A DNA stretch of 64,000 nt, taken from Peredibacter sp045999315 (lineage in GTDB: Bacteria > Bdellovibrionota > Bacteriovoracia > Bacteriovoracales > Bacteriovoracaceae). Shown here piece by piece: positions 1-8,324 of this stretch. Both the position numbers and the translations under genes were made by a program. The number at the start of each line of letters is the position of its first letter. Within the stretch, counting starts at the first letter, position 1. Below the pieces are notes generated by a model. That model was not told the DNA's origin, made no database searches, and saw nothing but the letters and a program-made list of their open reading frames with translations. The stretch covers positions 310,001-374,000 of the forward strand of contig NZ_CP174607.1 of assembly GCF_045999315.1 (NCBI RefSeq). Direction: 5' to 3'.

Positions 1-5
1 AAGGC

Positions 6-34
6 AAAAAAAAAGCCACCCGAAGGTGGCTTTT
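6..34 (-). terminator. Intrinsic terminator of the Lys/Ala-rich peptide gene
   Basis: On the minus strand a stem AAAAGCCACC / GGTGGCTTTT closes a TTCG tetraloop and runs into a stretch of nine T. It starts 11 bases after the stop codon of the small gene at 46-159. UUCG loops are very stable, so this is a textbook Rho-independent terminator. Confidence 0.9.
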
Positions 35-45
35 AGCAAGTCGAA

Positions 46-159
46 TTACTTCTTCTTAGCTGCTTTTTTTGTAGCTTTTTTTGCTACTTTTTTTGTTGCT
101 TTCTTAGCTACTTTCTTAGTTGCTTTTTTTGTAGCTTTTTTTGCTGCTTTCTTAGCCAT
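46..159 (-). CDS. Lys/Ala-rich histone H1-like small basic peptide (37 aa)
   Basis: A 38-codon frame starts MAKKAAKKATKKATKK and continues with the same KK-A-T/V-KK pattern to the stop, so about half of the residues are lysine and the rest Ala, Thr and Val. A strong GGGAGG ribosome site lies six bases before the ATG, and a tetraloop terminator follows the stop, so this is a free-standing gene and not noise. The composition matches the C-terminal tails of bacterial histone H1-like proteins such as the AlgP and Hc1 type, which bind DNA without a fold. Inferred role: nucleoid compaction or nucleic-acid binding. There is no globular domain, and the length is far below that of AlgP. Codon use is biased to AAA/AAG and GCT/GCA. 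Confidence 0.8.
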   Translation of the reverse strand: MAKKAAKKATKKATKKVAKKATKKVAKKATKKAAKKK

Positions 160-314
160 AATTTCCTCCCAGGAAATAGTTGGTTAACATTAATTGACCT
201 TTCTTATTTAAAGCTTAATCAGATTTTTTACTTAACGCAAATAAAAAATACAAATTTTATTCAACCACTACTTTTTTTTATTCAATTGATGGGTGCTGAT
301 GCTTCTTTTGACGG

Positions 315-358
315 CCTTCATGCACTTCAATTGTTGTTTCAATTGTTATGCATGAAGG
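315..358. repeat. Long hairpin downstream of clpA
   Basis: Arms CCTTCATGCA (315-324) and TGCATGAAGG (349-358) are perfect inverted repeats. Inside them, after a symmetric 3/3 internal loop, CAATTG (328-333) pairs with CAATTG (340-345) around a six-base loop. The structure lies 24 bases beyond the clpA stop in the 222-bp gap between clpA and the basic peptide gene. No T-run follows on either strand, so a classical terminator is not supported. It may be an mRNA 3'-end stabiliser or a protein-binding palindrome. Confidence 0.55.
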
Positions 359-381
359 ATCGGAAGGATTGATTTAGATAT

Positions 382-2724
382 TTAGGAAAAAATGAAATCG
401 AGTTCATCGTTTTTCACTTCAACGATGACCTTGCCACCTTTTTCGAGCTTACCAAAAAGGATCTCATGGGCCAAAGGCTTCTTGATTTTCTCATTGATAA
501 GACGAGCAATTGGTCTTGCTCCAAGCTTATCATCATAACCATTCTTCGATAGCCAAGCCTTGGCATTTTCAGAGACTTCTAGCTCTACTTTTTTCTCCAC
601 CAACTGGTTCTCAAGCTCCATCAAGAACTTCGTAACCACCATCTCAATGTTCTTATTATCAAGCTTGTTGAAGGTGATGACGGCATCCAGACGGTTTCTG
701 AACTCTGGCGTGAAATAATTTTTGATGGCCTGGTCGCGCTTAGAGGAATTTATTTCCCCATCGCTCATTACTTTGGCACCTAGACCGATTGATCCGGCCT
801 CCATTTCTTTGGCGCCAGCATTTGATGTCATAATCAGGATCACATTTCGGAAGTCTGAGGTGCGGCCATTGGAATCAGTAAGCGATCCATGGTCCATAAC
901 TTGCAATAAGATGTTGAAAACATCGGGATGGGCCTTCTCGATCTCATCCAAAAGCAGCACTGAGTATGGGGTCTTGTTAATGGCATCGGTTAAAACACCA
1001 CCCTGCTCAAAGCCCACATATCCTGGAGGGGCCCCGATTAATTTAGAGACCGTATGTTTTTCCATGAACTCGGACATATCAATGCGGACAAAATTAATGC
1101 CCATAATATGTGCCAGTTGTTTCGCCAGTTCGGTCTTACCAACACCAGTTGGACCGGTGAAAAGGAAGCTCGCGATCGGCTTGTCGATATTTCCAAGGCC
1201 CGAACGAGATAGGATGATGGCGTTTGAGACCTTATCAACGGCCTGATCTTGACCATAGATCATCATTTTGAGGTCACGTTCAAGATAACGAAGTTTCTCT
1301 TTCTCATTCATCGAAATAGATTTCTGCGGAATACGCGCGATCTTCGAAATGATAAATTCAATGTCTTGCAGATTAACCTCAGAACCTGAGCCACGATCCG
1401 GTTTTAAACGGATATAGGCGCCGACTTCGTCGATCACATCAATGGCCTTATCAGGAAGTTTTCTGTCCGAAACGTGCTTATGTGACAACTCAACCGCTGC
1501 GCGGATGACTTGTTCAGGGTATCTTACCTGATGGTGCTCCTCAAATTTAGACTTCAATCCAGTTAAAATTTGAACAGAGTCTTCAATTGAAGGTTCAAGC
1601 ACATCAATTTTTTGGAATCGACGGTTCAAGGCCTGATCTTTCTCAAAATATTTGCGGTATTCATCAAAGGTAGTCGATCCCATACAACGAATCTGACCTT
1701 TTGAAAGGGCCGGCTTTAACAAGTTTGAAGCATCTAAGCTTCCACCGGAAGTGGCACCTGCACCGATAATGGTATGAATTTCATCAATAAACAGGATCGA
1801 GCCGGATTCTTCATTTTGTTTTTCAAGGGCCTGAAGGACCAACTTTAAGCGCTCTTCAAAGTCCCCACGGAACTTAGTTCCCGCAAGTAGTGAGGCCATA
1901 TCAAGTGCGTAAACAGTTGTATTAGCGAGAGCACTTGGCACTTTATTTTCAACAATCGCTTTGGCGAGACCTTCAGCAATGGCCGTTTTACCCACGCCTG
2001 AGTCCCCTACTAGGATCGGATTATTTTTACGACGTCGGCAAAGAATCTGAATGATTCGCTGGATTTCATCTTCACGCCCAATAATAGGATCAATCTTACC
2101 TTGGCGGGCAAGATTATTCAGGTTGGTCGTGAACTCATTCAGGGCCTTCTCATACTTTTCTTCTTTTCGGAAGGTTTCACCTGGAGCTTCGATGGTCGAC
2201 TCTTCCTGTGAATTCATCGGACGATCTGATGAATGGGCGATTTTTTCCACCACATCAATACGGGTCACACCCTGACGTTCAAGAAAATAGGTCGCATGAG
2301 ATTCTTTTTCACTGAACATCGCCACTAAAAGGTTAATCGCCTGAATTGATTTCTTACCAGAGCTTTGAATATGGATCGCCGCACGTTGGATCACGCGCTG
2401 AAGGCTTAAAGAAATCTCAGGTTGATAAAGAATTCCGTTCTCTTTGGCGATGTCGCGAAGCTGTTCATTACCAAACTGCTTGCGGTTTAATTCCTGAATC
2501 TCTTCTTCACTTAATAAAGAGAAGTTTGAATCTTCATCAAGGAATCCTGAAAGATCTTTTTTAAGGTCGCCAAGATTGGCACCGCAATCTACTAGTATTT
2601 CAATTACCGTCTCATCTTCAAGCATTGAGAGGAGCACATTTTCAAGGGTCAAGAACTCGTGCTTCTTTTCGTTGGCCCGGCGGATGGCCCGGTTTAATAT
2701 TTGTTCTAACTTTTGGCTAATCAT
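382..2724 (-). CDS. clpA: ATP-dependent Clp protease ATP-binding subunit ClpA
   Basis: This AAA+ unfoldase feeds substrates into ClpP in the cytoplasm. The 780 residues show the Clp N-domain repeat (about 1-150) and a first ATPase module with Walker A GDSGVGKT at 240-247 and Walker B ILFIDEIH near 310. A second module has GPTGVGKT at 524-531 and LLLDEIEK near 590-597, followed by the C-terminal D2-small domain. The tripeptide IGL at about 646-648 sits where the ClpP-docking loop is found in ClpA. There is no ClpB-type coiled-coil insertion, which rules out the disaggregase. Length is close to E. coli ClpA (758). It lies 79 bp after clpS, the usual adaptor pairing, and the two are probably co-transcribed. 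clpP is not in the window. Confidence 0.97.
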   Translation of the reverse strand: MISQKLEQILNRAIRRANEKKHEFLTLENVLLSMLEDETVIEILVDCGANLGDLKKDLSGFLDEDSNFSLLSEEEIQELNRKQFGNEQLRDIAKENGILYQPEISLSLQRVIQRAAIHIQSSGKKSIQAINLLVAMFSEKESHATYFLERQGVTRIDVVEKIAHSSDRPMNSQEESTIEAPGETFRKEEKYEKALNEFTTNLNNLARQGKIDPIIGREDEIQRIIQILCRRRKNNPILVGDSGVGKTAIAEGLAKAIVENKVPSALANTTVYALDMASLLAGTKFRGDFEERLKLVLQALEKQNEESGSILFIDEIHTIIGAGATSGGSLDASNLLKPALSKGQIRCMGSTTFDEYRKYFEKDQALNRRFQKIDVLEPSIEDSVQILTGLKSKFEEHHQVRYPEQVIRAAVELSHKHVSDRKLPDKAIDVIDEVGAYIRLKPDRGSGSEVNLQDIEFIISKIARIPQKSISMNEKEKLRYLERDLKMMIYGQDQAVDKVSNAIILSRSGLGNIDKPIASFLFTGPTGVGKTELAKQLAHIMGINFVRIDMSEFMEKHTVSKLIGAPPGYVGFEQGGVLTDAINKTPYSVLLLDEIEKAHPDVFNILLQVMDHGSLTDSNGRTSDFRNVILIMTSNAGAKEMEAGSIGLGAKVMSDGEINSSKRDQAIKNYFTPEFRNRLDAVITFNKLDNKNIEMVVTKFLMELENQLVEKKVELEVSENAKAWLSKNGYDDKLGARPIARLINEKIKKPLAHEILFGKLEKGGKVIVEVKNDELDFIFS

Positions 2725-2803
2725 ATAATTTTTCCTCTCACTATCATTATACTAGAAGATGGTGGCAGTTGGGAAAATGGCAAGGTAATGTAAGGAACTT
2801 TAA

Positions 2804-3127
2804 TTAAGAATCACAAGGCTCAGTACTGCACTTTAATGGGTGACCATTTTCTCGGGCATACTTAGTTACTTTGGCAACTTTTGACTCGGCAACTTCGAAA
2901 GTATAGATTCCGCAGATGGCGAATCCGCGGGTATGAACTTCAAGCATGATTGCCTGAGCTTCATTTGAACTCTTACTGAAATATTTTTGCAGCACAAGAA
3001 TCACGAATTCCATAGTGGTATAGTCATCATTATGCATGAGGACTTTATACTTACGAGGCGCCTGCAGCTTTTCTTTTTTAGCTGTTGCAACGCCGGACTG
3101 TTCATCTTTTTCAGTTTCTGAAGACAT
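2804..3127 (-). CDS. clpS: ClpA adaptor protein ClpS (N-end rule)
   Basis: ClpS binds N-degron substrates and hands them to the ClpA N-domain. The 107-residue product has a disordered charged N-tail of about 25 residues, then the core KVLMHNDDYTTMEFVILVLQ. The NDD/Y-T-x-M-E-F signature forms the N-end residue pocket and the ClpA contact. The HTRGFAICGIYTFEVAESKV segment completes the ClpS fold. It is the first gene of a clpS-clpA pair and is divergent from the rlmK-like gene, whose start lies 30 bp away, so the two share a very short promoter region. Confidence 0.96.
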   Translation of the reverse strand: MSSETEKDEQSGVATAKKEKLQAPRKYKVLMHNDDYTTMEFVILVLQKYFSKSSNEAQAIMLEVHTRGFAICGIYTFEVAESKVAKVTKYARENGHPLKCSTEPCDS

Positions 3128-3157
3128 AGGTATTCATCAGTTGTTAATATTAGGAGG

Positions 3158-4138
3158 ATGCACCAAATCCTCATGAAAGGCAATACTGTGACAGCTGATC
3201 CAACCGCACTAAAAAATCGTCTCACAAAAAATGTGAAAAAATTAAAGTCTTATCTTAATAAAAACCAAATTGAAGCGTATCGCTTATATAATAAAGACAT
3301 CCCGGAATATCCCTACTTGATCGACGTTTATGGCAAAGAGGCCGTGATTTATGAGCAGGGAAAAAAATTAAACGAAGAAGAACAATCCATTCGGGAATCT
3401 CACCAACGTGATATCGAAATCGCCATTGAAGATGTTCTAAAGATCCCGAAAGAATCTCAGCATTTTAAAATCCGTGAAAAACAAAAAGGTAAAGAACAAT
3501 ACCAATCCCTAGATGCAAAATCTCAGGATTTTTTTGAAGTTCAAGAGCCACCATTCAAATTCCTAGTAAACCTGGAGCGCTATCTGGATACCGGTCTATT
3601 TTTGGACCACCGTCCTCTTCGCCAGTATCTTTTTAACAATTCAAAAGACAAAAGAGTTTTAAATCTTTTTTGTTATACAGGTTCGCTAAGTGTTGCCGCC
3701 GCCAAGGGTGGAGGAAAAGTGACATCTATTGATATGTCGAATACGTATCTGGATTGGGCCTACGAAAATTTCCTCATCAACAATATTAATCCCAAAGAAC
3801 ATGTTTTCTATCAGGCCGATGTTTTAAAAGAACTCATTGTTCGCAAAGAGAAAGGCGAACTTTTTGATATTATCGTCCTGGATCCGCCAAGTTTTTCTAA
3901 CTCAAAGAGAATGGAAGATGATTTAGATATCGAAAGAGACCATCCAATTCTAATTAGAGATACTATGCAACTTTTGGCCCCTGGAGGAACTCTCTTCTTT
4001 TCTACCAACAAGAGGAAGTTCGAGCTTCACAGAATCATCACGGACCACTATAAAGTAAAAGAAATCTCACAGTGGACCATTCCTCAGGACTTCCATCAAA
4101 GTCACATTCATCGCGCTTTTACGATTGAACGCTTTTAA
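3158..4138 (+). CDS. Stand-alone RlmK-type 23S rRNA methyltransferase
   Basis: This is a SAM-dependent class I methyltransferase. The N-terminal part (NRLTKNVKKLK, then AYRLYNKDIPEYPYLIDVYG) and the YLDTGLFLDHRPLR motif resemble the C-terminal RlmK half of E. coli RlmKL, which makes m7G2069. The SAM-binding motif VLNLFCYTGSLSVAAAKGG is near residues 165-185 and the catalytic-type motif LDPPSFSNSKR is near 245. At 326 residues it lacks the THUMP/RlmL half, so only one of the two activities is encoded here. RlmI-type m5C activity is a less likely alternative. The start is uncertain: ATG 3158 abuts the AGGAGG, ATG 3173 has a long spacing, and GTG 3188 is also possible. The AGGAGG can pair with ATCCTC just downstream. 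Confidence 0.8.
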   Translation: MHQILMKGNTVTADPTALKNRLTKNVKKLKSYLNKNQIEAYRLYNKDIPEYPYLIDVYGKEAVIYEQGKKLNEEEQSIRESHQRDIEIAIEDVLKIPKESQHFKIREKQKGKEQYQSLDAKSQDFFEVQEPPFKFLVNLERYLDTGLFLDHRPLRQYLFNNSKDKRVLNLFCYTGSLSVAAAKGGGKVTSIDMSNTYLDWAYENFLINNINPKEHVFYQADVLKELIVRKEKGELFDIIVLDPPSFSNSKRMEDDLDIERDHPILIRDTMQLLAPGGTLFFSTNKRKFELHRIITDHYKVKEISQWTIPQDFHQSHIHRAFTIERF

Positions 4139-4150
4139 CAACTAAGAAAA

Positions 4151-4211
4151 ACTAATAATAGTTATTAGTCGTGCTTATTCAAAATACTTATCAAGGGGCC
4201 TCGTGCCCCTT
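4151..4211 (+). other. Two hairpins after the rlmK-like gene
   Basis: ACTAATAA / TTATTAGT (4151-4158 and 4162-4169) forms a perfect stem with a three-base loop. AAGGGGC / GCCCCTT (4193-4199 and 4205-4211) forms a second, GC-rich stem. Neither is followed by a T-run, so termination would be weak or Rho-dependent. The rest of the 244-bp gap up to 4382 presumably holds the promoter of the next gene. TTGACA at 4279 and TTGACC at 4290 are possible -35 boxes, but no convincing -10 is spaced correctly. Confidence 0.4.
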
Positions 4212-4382
4212 AGAAACCTGTAATAAATACCCAAATTTTCAGTACATTGGCCTAAAGCCCCGTAAAATTTTCCAGATTTTGACAAAATATTGACCTTGCG
4301 TTTCAAAACCTGATACAAGTACCAAAATTTTTTCTGGTTCATGCGGATGAATCACTAATTGGAATCAAATTAGGGGGCAAAT

Positions 4383-5240
4383 ATGAAAAAGCTATTATTA
4401 CTCGCGACAGTGGCCGTCTCTACGTCTCTAATGGCCGCTCCGAACATCCCGGAAAGCCAACAGCTTGGCTCAATCGAAATTCACGAAATTTCTTCTGAAC
4501 AATTCAAAAAGTTTAACGGCGCAGGCATTCCCGCTGGCCTTAATAACCCAGGTCCAATTCCTGGTGGTTTCATTGGCGGTGGTATCAACGGTGGCTTCAC
4601 TGGTGGTGATCCTAACCAACCTCAAAACGGTGGCAACAACGGTCAAGGTGGTTACAACGGCGGTGGATATACTGGCGGTGGTTACTATAACGGTTCAGGA
4701 GACAGAATTGAAACTGCAGGTCGCGTGATTCAGACTGCTCGTGACTTCGTTGCTCTTGGTGAAGCAATTTACGAACTAGTTCAGAAAGGTAAACCTAAGA
4801 ACCAAACTGAATACGCCCCAATCAGCGTGGTTCCTCGTGATCCAATGACAAAAGAATACGTTGATGTATTCGATCTTGAAGGCTTCTCAATGCCGGTTGA
4901 AAAGAACTACGTGGCAAACATCAAAAACAAAGCTGGTGCCCAGGCAGTAACTTTCACTTATAAAGTTATGTACTCTTACGGCGGTTCTTATAACGGTGCT
5001 GGTAAGTACTTAACAAACGTTATCATCATCCCTGGTTCTGTTAAGACTTCATACGGTTGGGACTTCAACGCTACAATGAAACTTTCTGGTATGATGAACC
5101 ACGGAACAAGAGCTGAACCAGTTGCAGGTATCATGGTTACTCTTAAGTATCAGATGAACTCTTGGTCTGCTGCTTATGAGCGTAACGATACAATCCACAT
5201 CACTGGTAACGGTGAGCTTAAGAGCTTCCTTGGTCAATAA
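4383..5240 (+). CDS. Secreted protein with Gly/Asn-rich linker, function unknown
   Basis: A clean Sec signal peptide, MKKLLLLATVAVSTSLMA, ends before APN. About 40 residues later a Gly/Asn/Tyr-rich low-complexity stretch runs from about 55 to 105, with GGGYTGGGYYNGSG-type units. The remaining 180 residues are ordinary mixed sequence with alternating polar and aromatic residues that suggest beta structure. There are no cysteines, lipobox or known motif. The start has AGGGGGC seven bases upstream. A bidirectional terminator follows. The gene is monocistronic and convergent with the next barrel protein. Similar Gly-rich exported proteins occur at 54012 and 60201, suggesting a surface or periplasmic theme. 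I do not recognise the family. Confidence 0.75.
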   Translation: MKKLLLLATVAVSTSLMAAPNIPESQQLGSIEIHEISSEQFKKFNGAGIPAGLNNPGPIPGGFIGGGINGGFTGGDPNQPQNGGNNGQGGYNGGGYTGGGYYNGSGDRIETAGRVIQTARDFVALGEAIYELVQKGKPKNQTEYAPISVVPRDPMTKEYVDVFDLEGFSMPVEKNYVANIKNKAGAQAVTFTYKVMYSYGGSYNGAGKYLTNVIIIPGSVKTSYGWDFNATMKLSGMMNHGTRAEPVAGIMVTLKYQMNSWSAAYERNDTIHITGNGELKSFLGQ

Positions 5241-5266
5241 GATCTAAAAAATTTGATTCAAATAAT

Positions 5267-5300
5267 AAGGCCACCTTCCCCAGGTGGCCTTTTTATTTTT
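5267..5300. terminator. Bidirectional terminator between convergent genes
   Basis: A ten-base stem, AAGGCCACCT / AGGTGGCCTT, with a five-base loop (TCCCC) is followed by TTTATTTTT on the plus strand. It serves the secreted protein gene ending at 5240. The A-rich left flank (AATAATAA) offers only a weak U-tract for the convergent gene ending at 5304. Confidence 0.88.
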
Positions 5301-5303
5301 AGC

Positions 5304-5939
5304 TTAAAAAAGAACGTCGAATTTTAAAAGGTTTAATCTCGCTTGAGTGGCACTATCTAAACCAGCATCCTTGGCATCATCATCAAAAGAGTAAGCAGTG
5401 ACCTCAATTGAAGGCGTATAAGCGAAGTTTGCAATTCCCCAAGAAGCAAAACTCAATCTCTTACCAAACTCAACTTTAAAAGCTGAATAACTAGAATCAG
5501 AGTCCTCGTCAGCAACTCCAGTTTCTTTGGTTTCGCTTTCAATAGAGCCCACTAATAAAGTTCCTTCAATGAACCATGATTCAAATAGGTTTTCATTGAA
5601 GTTATAGCCAAGAGAAATACCGGCAAATACTTCGCTTGCTTCAGTTTCTATTTTAGTTCCGTCTTGGAATTTAGATTCAGAAGTTTCACGAGAAACTCCC
5701 AACTCTCCACCCAGCATAAATCTTGTTGGAAAAACATAGCTATAGTTTAGCAGAAGCTTACTTTCAGTTGATTCCTGATCTTTTAATTGATTTTTATCTT
5801 TATCAATGTCAAAAACCGTCGCTGTTCCGGCCCAACCAAGACCATCAACACCAAACGAAACAATGTGTTTAGGTTGTTCAGCGGCAAATGCAGATGTAAC
5901 AGAAAGAACGGCCAGAACAGGCACTAACTTTTTCATCAA
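5304..5939 (-). CDS. Small outer-membrane beta-barrel protein
   Basis: The signal peptide MMKKLVPVLAVLSVTSAFA is followed by about 190 residues of alternating hydrophobic/polar strands separated by acidic turns (DIDKDKNQLKDQEST, KETGVADEDSDSS, SFDDDAKDAG). The protein ends LLKFDVLF, with the terminal phenylalanine typical of BAM substrates. Size and pattern fit an eight-stranded OmpA/OmpW-like barrel without a periplasmic domain. There are no catalytic motifs. The gene is separated from the DUF4105 gene (6024) by 84 bp and is probably transcribed independently. The role (structural, porin or adhesin) cannot be read from sequence. Confidence 0.7.
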   Translation of the reverse strand: MMKKLVPVLAVLSVTSAFAAEQPKHIVSFGVDGLGWAGTATVFDIDKDKNQLKDQESTESKLLLNYSYVFPTRFMLGGELGVSRETSESKFQDGTKIETEASEVFAGISLGYNFNENLFESWFIEGTLLVGSIESETKETGVADEDSDSSYSAFKVEFGKRLSFASWGIANFAYTPSIEVTAYSFDDDAKDAGLDSATQARLNLLKFDVLF

Positions 5940-6023
5940 GATAACTCCTTCAAAATGGTTAAACTAAAATTTTGAAGGATAAAGAAATTTTAATCAACGA
6001 TTCCAATCTAAATTAAATTATTC

Positions 6024-7853
6024 TTAAAAATAAAACATCACTCTTAAACCCAGGTCTTGAACACCATCTATGAGATAAGTCTGTTGATAAGCACCTACTC
6101 CGAATTTTCTCTCCGAATAACGAATCTCATTAAAGAAGCGAGAATCGTCCCAAGGATAAGCCCGCCATTCAAGAGCGCTCTGAAATTTCAAGCTATCGGT
6201 GAAATCAAAAATAAATCCGGCATCTGCTCCGTAGGCGAATTTGCCTTGATGATATTTCTCACTCACATAGGAGGCCTCACCATGGGCGAGCACATAAGGA
6301 GAAATAAAAGAAAATTGTGAGCTAATTCCGTATCCTGCTTGCATACCTTGAGTGGACAGATCCATCTGATCTCGACGAGATTGCCATTGGCCAAGTTTTA
6401 CTTTCCAAGAAGAGACCTTATTGAAAATGTCCCATTTACCTAAAGTCACGACATCTATGAAAGAAAAATCTCGCAGCTGGTGATTGTAACCGTCCGTTCG
6501 ATAGATGGCCTTTACCACTTCCATTTTCGTTGCGGGTGGATAACCAATGCTGTTGTCCAAATAATCATGGAAAGCAAAGCGCCACTCGAAATCCGCTAAG
6601 GTTTTCCCCTCCTGATTTACACCGGTGATCATGAGCCTTTTTTGACCATGACCAAGATGAGGTGGAGATTTCAATTTATCCGAATAATCCAGCTCTTGGC
6701 TTCTGACAGGAATCTTAGATCGAGCAACAAGTAAAGGTCTCTTAATACCTTGTGCCTTCTCTTCACCCTTCAAAATTTCCTTGGCAAATTTATAGTCCAC
6801 CAGACTGATGGCCGTATCATAAATAAGAGCTTTCTTCACTGGATCGGCCTCAACCACTTCTTTGTGATCATAAACCAAATCAGTGACTGATTGACGTTCA
6901 CTCTTCTTTAAAAGATTTAACTGGTGGTAAAACTGAGTACTTGAAGACGCTCTGAAGGTGATCTTCTTGACCAATTTTTCGGCCTCTAAGGCCTTTAATG
7001 TTTCAGATGGAATTGTATAGAGTCGAGGCATATGCCTATGAAGTTTCAAAGATGGTCTGGCCGCCTCTAGAATACTGAGAACGTGATAAGAACAGTTCTC
7101 AGTTAAAAAATAATAATCAAATCGAGTGTGCCCTAGCTCCCAAATATGATCTACCATGAGATCAATCTCATCTTGGGTCAGATCTAGCTGATAACTCCAA
7201 AGATCTCGAGTTTCAAAATCGTTATACTCGCGGACCTTATAATAATAAGGGATCGCATTGTAATTTCCTGAAAAGAAACCGGTCAATCCACCGATGGCGA
7301 AAAGCACTGGATTTGCATCTCCAGTGAGTGCTCCATAGTTGATTCCAGTGTCCAATAATTCTGTTGAAGAAGAGTCCTGATTTCTTTCACTGTAAGACTG
7401 TTTTCCCAGACGGATGAATGTATGCCCGAAGCTCGAGCCTGGATTGTTGAGATAATATGAGGAAAAGACCACAGAAACCGATTTGGCCGCCAAACGATTT
7501 ACAAAGGTTTCATACTCCTTACATTCAACAATCGGCTCAGGAATAGACCTATGTTTTTTGAGCCATCTGACTCGTGCCGGAAAACGACAAAAAACATTCT
7601 TCTTAGGATCAGAATCTTGAGACTCCACGCTCTTAATCAAGGCCTGAAGTTCTTTTTCAGGATTATATTTACCTTCGGTACTAGCAAAAAAGCTTTGGTC
7701 ATCGGCCTCGGATTCATAACCGAAAAGCGTTTCCCGGTAATCACCTAAGCGGAGCCATTGAGGATCTTGCCAATTTTGAGCAAGAGCGTGCAGGGAGCAA
7801 AAAAAAAGGACACCCGTGAGGGTGCCCTTTTTTAAAAAAGACTTATAGAGCAT
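6024..7853 (-). CDS. DUF4105 (Lnb N-terminal) outer-membrane protein
   Basis: After a signal peptide (residues 1-25, ending ALAQ) comes a DUF4105 domain at about 85-290. It carries the conserved motif NNPGSSFGHTFIRLG with His144 and TENCSYHVLSILE with Cys254 and His257. The spacing of His and Cys is reminiscent of permuted NlpC/P60-type thiol enzymes, so an amidase or acyl-transfer activity in the periplasm is possible but only inferred. The C-terminal 220 residues look like beta-barrel strands and end GLRVMFYF, indicating outer-membrane insertion. The ATG overlaps the last codons of the upstream DUF3015 gene by 11 bases, with no clear ribosome site, so translation is probably coupled. An intrinsic terminator lies inside codons 7-17. 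Confidence 0.8.
   Translation of the reverse strand: MLYKSFLKKGTLTGVLFFCSLHALAQNWQDPQWLRLGDYRETLFGYESEADDQSFFASTEGKYNPEKELQALIKSVESQDSDPKKNVFCRFPARVRWLKKHRSIPEPIVECKEYETFVNRLAAKSVSVVFSSYYLNNPGSSFGHTFIRLGKQSYSERNQDSSSTELLDTGINYGALTGDANPVLFAIGGLTGFFSGNYNAIPYYYKVREYNDFETRDLWSYQLDLTQDEIDLMVDHIWELGHTRFDYYFLTENCSYHVLSILEAARPSLKLHRHMPRLYTIPSETLKALEAEKLVKKITFRASSSTQFYHQLNLLKKSERQSVTDLVYDHKEVVEADPVKKALIYDTAISLVDYKFAKEILKGEEKAQGIKRPLLVARSKIPVRSQELDYSDKLKSPPHLGHGQKRLMITGVNQEGKTLADFEWRFAFHDYLDNSIGYPPATKMEVVKAIYRTDGYNHQLRDFSFIDVVTLGKWDIFNKVSSWKVKLGQWQSRRDQMDLSTQGMQAGYGISSQFSFISPYVLAHGEASYVSEKYHQGKFAYGADAGFIFDFTDSLKFQSALEWRAYPWDDSRFFNEIRYSERKFGVGAYQQTYLIDGVQDLGLRVMFYF
7799..7827 (-). terminator. Intrinsic terminator inside the DUF4105 coding start
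   Basis: On the minus strand GGGCACCC / GGGTGTCC pairs fully (one G-U) around a four-base TCAC loop and is followed by nine T. On the plus strand the same site has an A-C mismatch, so it is tuned to minus-strand transcription. It starts 16 bases past the DUF3015 stop but lies within the signal-peptide codons of the next gene. It could act as a partial terminator that lowers DUF4105 expression relative to DUF3015. Confidence 0.85.
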
Positions 7854-8307
7854 GAGTACAAGTAGAATTCAGAGAAGCTGAATCTTCAATCACTTTATTC
7901 ACGTTAACCATAACATGAGTAGCATTTTCTTTTGCTGGAGTGATCATCTCGTAGTTAGATTTCATTTCAGTTGCAAAAGCATCTGTATCACAACCGTAGA
8001 ATTTTGAAAGTGTGTTCAGAGTATCGCCCTGACCTTTCGCCATATCTGTAACTAGTGAAGCATAATTTGCTTCGATGTAGTTCTTAATCATTGCTGTTTG
8101 TTCAGAAGCAGTTACACAGTTTGATGTTCCTGAAGAGATACCGAAAGTTTGAGTTCCTGAAGTGCCGTTTGTAGTAGCAGCTAGAATCTGGTTACCTTCT
8201 TTGCCCATCATTTGAGAACCCCAGCCGCAACCGGCCATACCATATGGTTTTGCAGCAAGTGCGACTGAACTCATAAGAATTGCAGAAATTACAAGAATGA
8301 ATTTCAT
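7843..8307 (-). CDS. DUF3015 family exported protein (second copy)
   Basis: The signal peptide MKFILVISAILMSSVALA is followed by KPYGMAGCGWGS, the hallmark start of DUF3015. Then come ILAATTNGTSGTQTFGISSGTSNC and a helical C-terminal half with two further cysteines (FYGC and STCTH). Four cysteines in the mature protein suggest two disulfides in the periplasm. It is a paralogue of the protein at 8325, sharing the GMAGCG...ILAATTN...FG-SSGTSNC framework. It lies 17 bp downstream of that gene and overlaps the DUF4105 gene, forming a three-gene unit. The function of the family is unknown. Confidence 0.88.
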   Translation of the reverse strand: MKFILVISAILMSSVALAAKPYGMAGCGWGSQMMGKEGNQILAATTNGTSGTQTFGISSGTSNCVTASEQTAMIKNYIEANYASLVTDMAKGQGDTLNTLSKFYGCDTDAFATEMKSNYEMITPAKENATHVMVNVNKVIEDSASLNSTCTHAL

Positions 8308-8324
8308 ATATCTTTGTCCTTAAA

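Noticed and set aside
722..1246. 174-codon plus-strand ORF
   Set aside because: It lies fully antisense to clpA with no ribosome site and low-quality composition. The clpA product matches its family along the whole stretch.
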